Positions 41,265 through 44,791 of a stretch of 44,791 bases of DNA are shown piece by piece. This DNA is from an uncultured Eubacterium sp. (lineage in GTDB: Bacteria > Bacillota > Clostridia > Oscillospirales > Acutalibacteraceae). The stretch covers positions 1 to 44,791 of the forward strand of contig CAJTLP010000009.1 in assembly GCA_910577195.1 (NCBI GenBank), read 5' to 3'. Within the stretch, counting starts at the first letter, position 1; each line of letters opens with the position of its first letter. The translations under genes and the position numbers were made by a program. The notes beneath the pieces were generated by a model, which was given only the letters and a program-made list of their open reading frames with translations, did not search any database and was not told the origin of the DNA.

Positions 41265-41286
41265 TTAGTTTATGGAGGTAAACAAA

Positions 41287-43884
41287 ATGGCAAGAGAAAT
41301 TATTGACAGCGTTGAAAAGCTTGAAGAGGAACTTGCAAGAGTTCGTGCGGCTCAGAAAGAATTTTCAACATATACACAGGAGCAGGTAGATAAAATCTTC
41401 CTAGCTGCTGCAAAGGCTGCTAATATGGCAAGAATACCACTTGCAAAAATGGCAGTTGAGGAAACCGGTATGGGTATAGTTGAGGATAAGATTATTAAGA
41501 ATCACTATGCTGCCGAGTATATCTATAATAAGTATAAGAATACAAAGACCTGTGGTGTTATTGAGGAAAACAAGGCTTTCGGCACAATGAGAATTGCTGA
41601 CCCTATCGGTGTTATTGCTGCTGTTATTCCTACAACAAACCCAACATCAACAGCTATATTTAAAACTCTTATTGCACTTAAAACAAGAAATGGTATTATC
41701 ATTTCACCTCACCCAAGAGCAAAGGTATCCACTGCCGCTGCTGCAAAGATTGTTCTCGATGCAGCTGTTGAGGCAGGTGCACCGGAGGGTATTATTTCAT
41801 GGATTGATGCGCCGTCACTTGATATGACAAACCTTGTTATGAAGGAAGCAGACATCATTCTTGCAACAGGCGGTCCCGGTATGGTTAAAGCTGCTTATTC
41901 AAGCGGTAAGCCTGCTCTCGGCGTTGGTGCAGGTAATACCCCTGCAATTATTGATGAGAGCGCTGACATCCTTAAGGCTGTTAACTCAATCATTCATTCA
42001 AAGACCTTTGATAACGGTATGATCTGTGCATCTGAGCAGTCTTGTATTGTTGATAAGAAGATTTATAAAGAGGTTCGCAAGGAATTTGAGGATAGAGGCT
42101 GCTATTTCCTTAAGGCTGATGAGATTGAAAAGGTACGTAAAACAATTATCATCAATGGTGCACTTAATGCAAAAATCGTTGGTCAGAAGCCTGTAACAAT
42201 TGCTGCACTTGCAGGTGTTAAGGTTCCTGAGGAGACAAAGATTCTTATCGGTGAGGTTGAATCAGTAGATATCAGTGAGGAGTTTGCTCATGAAAAGCTT
42301 TCACCTGTTCTTGCTATGTATAAGAGTGAGAGCTTCAGCGATGCACTTGCAAAGGCTGAGCAGCTGATTGCTGACGGCGGTTACGGTCATACATCATCCA
42401 TTTATCTTAATGAGACTACTGAGAGAGCAAAGATTGATGAGTTTGCTGCACGTATGAAGACCTGCCGTATTCTTGTTAACACACCTTCTTCATTCGGCGG
42501 TATCGGTGATCTTTATAACTTTGATCTTGCTCCGTCACTTACACTCGGCTGCGGCTCTTGGGGCGGCAACTCCGTATCAGAAAATGTAGGTGTCAAACAC
42601 CTTCTCAATATTAAGACTGTTGCAGAAAGAAGGGAAAATATGCTTTGGTTCAGAGCTCCTGAAAAGGTTTATATTAAGAAAGGCTGTCTCCCTGTTGCTC
42701 TTGATGAGCTTGGAACAGTTATGGGTAAGAAAAAGGTATTCATTGTAACAGATTCATTCCTTTACAATAACGGTTATACAAAGCCGATTACAGATAAGCT
42801 TGACTCAATGGGTATTGTTCATTCAACCTTCTTTAATGTTGCACCGGACCCAACCCTTGCTTGCGCAAAAGAGGGTGTTGCTCAGATTAATGCATTCCAG
42901 CCTGACTGTATTATCGCAGTGGGCGGCGGCTCCGCAATGGACGCTGCTAAGATTATGTGGGTGCTTTATGAGCATCCTGAAGCAGATTTCTTTGATCTTG
43001 CAATGAGATTTATGGATATCCGCAAGAGAGTTTACACATTCCCTAAAATGGGTGAAAAGGCATATTTCATTGCTGTTCCTACATCAGCAGGTACAGGCTC
43101 AGAGGTTACACCTTTCGCAGTAATTACAGATGAAAAGACAGGTACAAAATATCCTCTTGCTGACTATCAGCTTATGCCGAATATGGCAATCGTTGATGCC
43201 GATCTTCATATGAATGCACCTAAGGGTCTTACCTCTGCATCAGGTATTGATGCTGTTACACATGCTCTTGAGGCTTATGCTTCAATGATGGCAACTGAGT
43301 ATACAGACGGCCTTGCTATCGAGGCGCTTAAGAATATCTTTGAGTATCTTCCAAGAGCATATGACAACGGTCCTAATGACCCTGTTGCAAGAGAGAAGAT
43401 GGCTAACGCTGCTACTATGGCAGGTATGGCATTTGCGAATGCGTTTCTCGGTGTATGCCACTCAATGGCTCATAAGCTCGGTGCTTTCCATCACCTTCCT
43501 CACGGCGTAGCTAATGCACTTATGATTGACTACGTTCTTGAGTTCAATGCTGCTGAGGTTCCTGCTAAGATGGGTACATTCAGTCAGTATGATTATCCAA
43601 AGACCCTTGCTCGTTATGCTCAGGTTGCAGATGCACTTGGTGTTAAGGGCAGAAATGATGAGGCTAAGCTTAAGGGTCTTATCAAGAAAATTGATGAGCT
43701 TAAGGAATACTGCGGTATTAAAAAGTGCATTAAGGATTACGGTGTTGATGAAAAGTATTTCCTTGATACCCTTGATGATATGGTTGAGCAGGCATTTGAT
43801 GATCAGTGCACAGGTGCGAACCCAAGACTTCCTCTTATGAGCGAAATCAAGGATATGTATCTCAGAGCATATTACGGTAAATAA
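41287..43884 (+). CDS. adhE: Bifunctional acetaldehyde-CoA/alcohol dehydrogenase
   Basis: A 865-residue AdhE that reduces acetyl-CoA to acetaldehyde and then ethanol, regenerating two NAD+. The aldehyde dehydrogenase half has its catalytic cysteine in NGMICASEQS (about residue 248). The iron-dependent alcohol dehydrogenase half carries GGGSAMDAAK (about 545), PTSAGTGSEVTPFAV (about 598) and the metal-binding CHSMAHKLGAFHHLPHG (about 723). The ATG at 41287 follows GGAGG. The in-frame ATG at 41272 would include this site and is rejected. A Rex box lies 22 bp upstream. Together with pflB it forms the formate-ethanol branch. Confidence 0.96.
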   Translation: MAREIIDSVEKLEEELARVRAAQKEFSTYTQEQVDKIFLAAAKAANMARIPLAKMAVEETGMGIVEDKIIKNHYAAEYIYNKYKNTKTCGVIEENKAFGTMRIADPIGVIAAVIPTTNPTSTAIFKTLIALKTRNGIIISPHPRAKVSTAAAAKIVLDAAVEAGAPEGIISWIDAPSLDMTNLVMKEADIILATGGPGMVKAAYSSGKPALGVGAGNTPAIIDESADILKAVNSIIHSKTFDNGMICASEQSCIVDKKIYKEVRKEFEDRGCYFLKADEIEKVRKTIIINGALNAKIVGQKPVTIAALAGVKVPEETKILIGEVESVDISEEFAHEKLSPVLAMYKSESFSDALAKAEQLIADGGYGHTSSIYLNETTERAKIDEFAARMKTCRILVNTPSSFGGIGDLYNFDLAPSLTLGCGSWGGNSVSENVGVKHLLNIKTVAERRENMLWFRAPEKVYIKKGCLPVALDELGTVMGKKKVFIVTDSFLYNNGYTKPITDKLDSMGIVHSTFFNVAPDPTLACAKEGVAQINAFQPDCIIAVGGGSAMDAAKIMWVLYEHPEADFFDLAMRFMDIRKRVYTFPKMGEKAYFIAVPTSAGTGSEVTPFAVITDEKTGTKYPLADYQLMPNMAIVDADLHMNAPKGLTSASGIDAVTHALEAYASMMATEYTDGLAIEALKNIFEYLPRAYDNGPNDPVAREKMANAATMAGMAFANAFLGVCHSMAHKLGAFHHLPHGVANALMIDYVLEFNAAEVPAKMGTFSQYDYPKTLARYAQVADALGVKGRNDEAKLKGLIKKIDELKEYCGIKKCIKDYGVDEKYFLDTLDDMVEQAFDDQCTGANPRLPLMSEIKDMYLRAYYGK

Positions 43885-43899
43885 TTGACTCGATAAAGC

Positions 43900-43943
43900 A
43901 GCATAGTATGTGTTTCTTCTTGCAGGAGAGCACATACTGTGCT
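43900..43943 (+). terminator. Hairpin after adhE
   Basis: AGCATAGTATGTG pairs with CACATACTGTGCT with one mismatch around an 18-nt loop, 15 bp after the stop. No T-run follows (AAAATAAA), so termination would be inefficient. Confidence 0.4.
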
Positions 43944-43965
43944 AAAATAAACAGGGGGTGTCTTT

Positions 43966-44706
43966 ATGGCAACGATTAAAGAAAGAGAACATAAAAAGAT
44001 TTATCGCGATGGTGATAAGCTCGTTAAGGAATTTGATGAAACCTTTACTAAAGCTGAGGTTCTTAACGAGGCACTTAATACAGCCAGAGTTGAGGAAACC
44101 GGACTGAAAATTCCAAAGCTTCTCAACGTTTCTAAGACTGATAACGGATGGGCAATCACAAGCGAATATATTGAGGGCAGAACGCTTTCAGAGCTTATGT
44201 CTGAAAATCCTGAAAAGGAAGACGAATATCTTGAAAAATTTGTTGAGCTTCAGCTTGAAATTCATTCAAAGAAAGCTCCGCACCTCAACAAGATTAAGGA
44301 TAAGATGCACGCAAAAATCAGTGCATCCTCCTATGATGCAACTCTTCGCTATGATCTTCACAACCGCCTTGAGGGTATGAAGAAGCATACAAAGGTGCTT
44401 CATGGTGATTTCTGTCCGTCGAATATTGTTGTTACTCCTGACGGTGATTACTATGTAATCGACTGGGCACACGCTACACAGGGTAATGCATCAGCAGATG
44501 CAGCAAGAACATATCTTACCTTTACTCTTCAGGGCAATAAAGCGCTGGCAGATAAGTATCTTGAGCTCTTCTGCAAAAAGGCTGATATCGCAAAGCAACT
44601 TGTTTGGCAGTGGATGCCGATTGTTGCTTGCTCAGAAAGTGTAAAGAATATTCCAAGTGAAAAAGAGCTTCTTGATTCTTGGGTAAATGTTTTTGATTTC
44701 CAGTAA
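43966..44706 (+). CDS. Aminoglycoside phosphotransferase (APH)-like kinase
   Basis: A 246-residue protein of the APH/choline kinase-like family, close to the TIGR02172 type. The N-terminal lobe has KLVKEFDETFTKAEVLNEA (about residues 18-36, with the ATP-contacting lysine). The catalytic loop is LHGDFCPSNIVV (about 144-155), and the metal-binding aspartate is in YVIDWAHATQGN (about 163-174). Members phosphorylate small hydroxyl compounds; this type is not known for antibiotic resistance. It is 81 bp after adhE and has GGGGGTG upstream of the ATG. The substrate is unknown. Confidence 0.78.
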   Translation: MATIKEREHKKIYRDGDKLVKEFDETFTKAEVLNEALNTARVEETGLKIPKLLNVSKTDNGWAITSEYIEGRTLSELMSENPEKEDEYLEKFVELQLEIHSKKAPHLNKIKDKMHAKISASSYDATLRYDLHNRLEGMKKHTKVLHGDFCPSNIVVTPDGDYYVIDWAHATQGNASADAARTYLTFTLQGNKALADKYLELFCKKADIAKQLVWQWMPIVACSESVKNIPSEKELLDSWVNVFDFQ

Positions 44707-44736
44707 ATAAAATATTGAAAGGGGACATCTCGTTTT

Positions 44737-44791
44737 GTGAACAGCCCCAAATTGTGCAGACAGCACAAAAAAGGAACACCCAAGGTAGAAA
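44737..44791 (+). mobile_element. Possible insertion-sequence left end, cut by the window
   Basis: TGTGAACAGCCCC and the following AATTGTGCAGACAG, then CACAAAAAAGGAAC, resemble the terminal repeat and leader of IS3-type elements. No transposase start falls inside the window. The call rests on general resemblance only. Confidence 0.3.

Noticed and set aside
41272..41286. AdhE start at the upstream ATG (41272)
   Set aside because: This ATG overlaps the GGAGG ribosome-binding site of the 41287 ATG, which gives the normal AdhE start.
1..44791. tRNA or rRNA genes
   Set aside because: No cloverleaf with a GGTTCRA-type T-arm and no rRNA-like sequence was seen by eye; a covariance search would be decisive.

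Overview
The window looks like a chromosomal segment of a low-GC, anaerobic, endospore-forming gut-type Clostridia, probably an Oscillospiraceae/Ruminococcus-like lineage. This rests on the gene content: pyruvate formate-lyase with its activase, bifunctional AdhE under a Rex-type box, a GerKA-KB-KC germination operon, DarA-HolB-RicT, an HrcA/CIRCE operator and a cytoplasmic GH2 beta-galactosidase. The genus is an inference; no rRNA or tRNA gene was seen.

Bases 1-7400 are visibly more AT-rich and behave like an accessory region. It starts with a membrane-anchored protein and an acyl-CoA synthetase-like adenylating enzyme, followed by eroded coding remnants (2663-3012). Next comes a compact candidate defence locus: an XRE regulator plus an sce7726-type nuclease-like gene on the plus strand, converging on an FRG-domain gene plus a Beta/sce7725-like gene on the minus strand. 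The two operons meet in one 18-bp-stem hairpin that overlaps both stop regions. This module abuts an abiEi antitoxin gene whose toxin partner abiEii survives as only 17 codons. The abiEi promoter still has two 40-bp inverted-repeat operators. A non-coding stretch (7008-7429) carries a duplicated terminator-like unit.

Bases 7430-24700 are core-like. They hold a co-oriented membrane transport set (DUF1275, MFS, ClC) with a PHP phosphoesterase, a DUF6483 gene, htpG behind a CIRCE operator, a membrane-anchored glycerophosphodiester phosphodiesterase, a minus-strand run lacZ-comEC-holA-rnmV, and divergently a FemAB-like transferase with an alanine racemase. Bases 25000-29900 hold DUF421/DUF4363 genes divergent from gerKA-KB-KC, and a truncated spoIID-like start. 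Bases 30000-36400 hold citrate synthase, two membrane proteins, darA-holB-ricT, a small 2[4Fe-4S] ferredoxin and a Cys-rich DUF134 regulator.

Bases 36455-44706 hold the fermentative genes. pflB and pflA are split by a REP-associated tyrosine transposase (RAYT) gene that carries REP hairpins inside its own reading frame. Related REP pairs sit in two copies (about 12.0 kb and 41.0 kb) of a roughly 120-bp miniature element with TA-flanked inverted ends. A third, 284-bp element (24.7 kb) has the same ends and a different interior. An ECF sigma/anti-sigma pair, adhE, an aminoglycoside-phosphotransferase-like kinase and a possible insertion-sequence end close the window.

The best candidates for something undescribed are the XRE-sce7726 / FRG-Beta module replacing an AbiE toxin, and the RAYT-REP-MITE network. 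All functions are read from sequence motifs and family knowledge; no database search was run.
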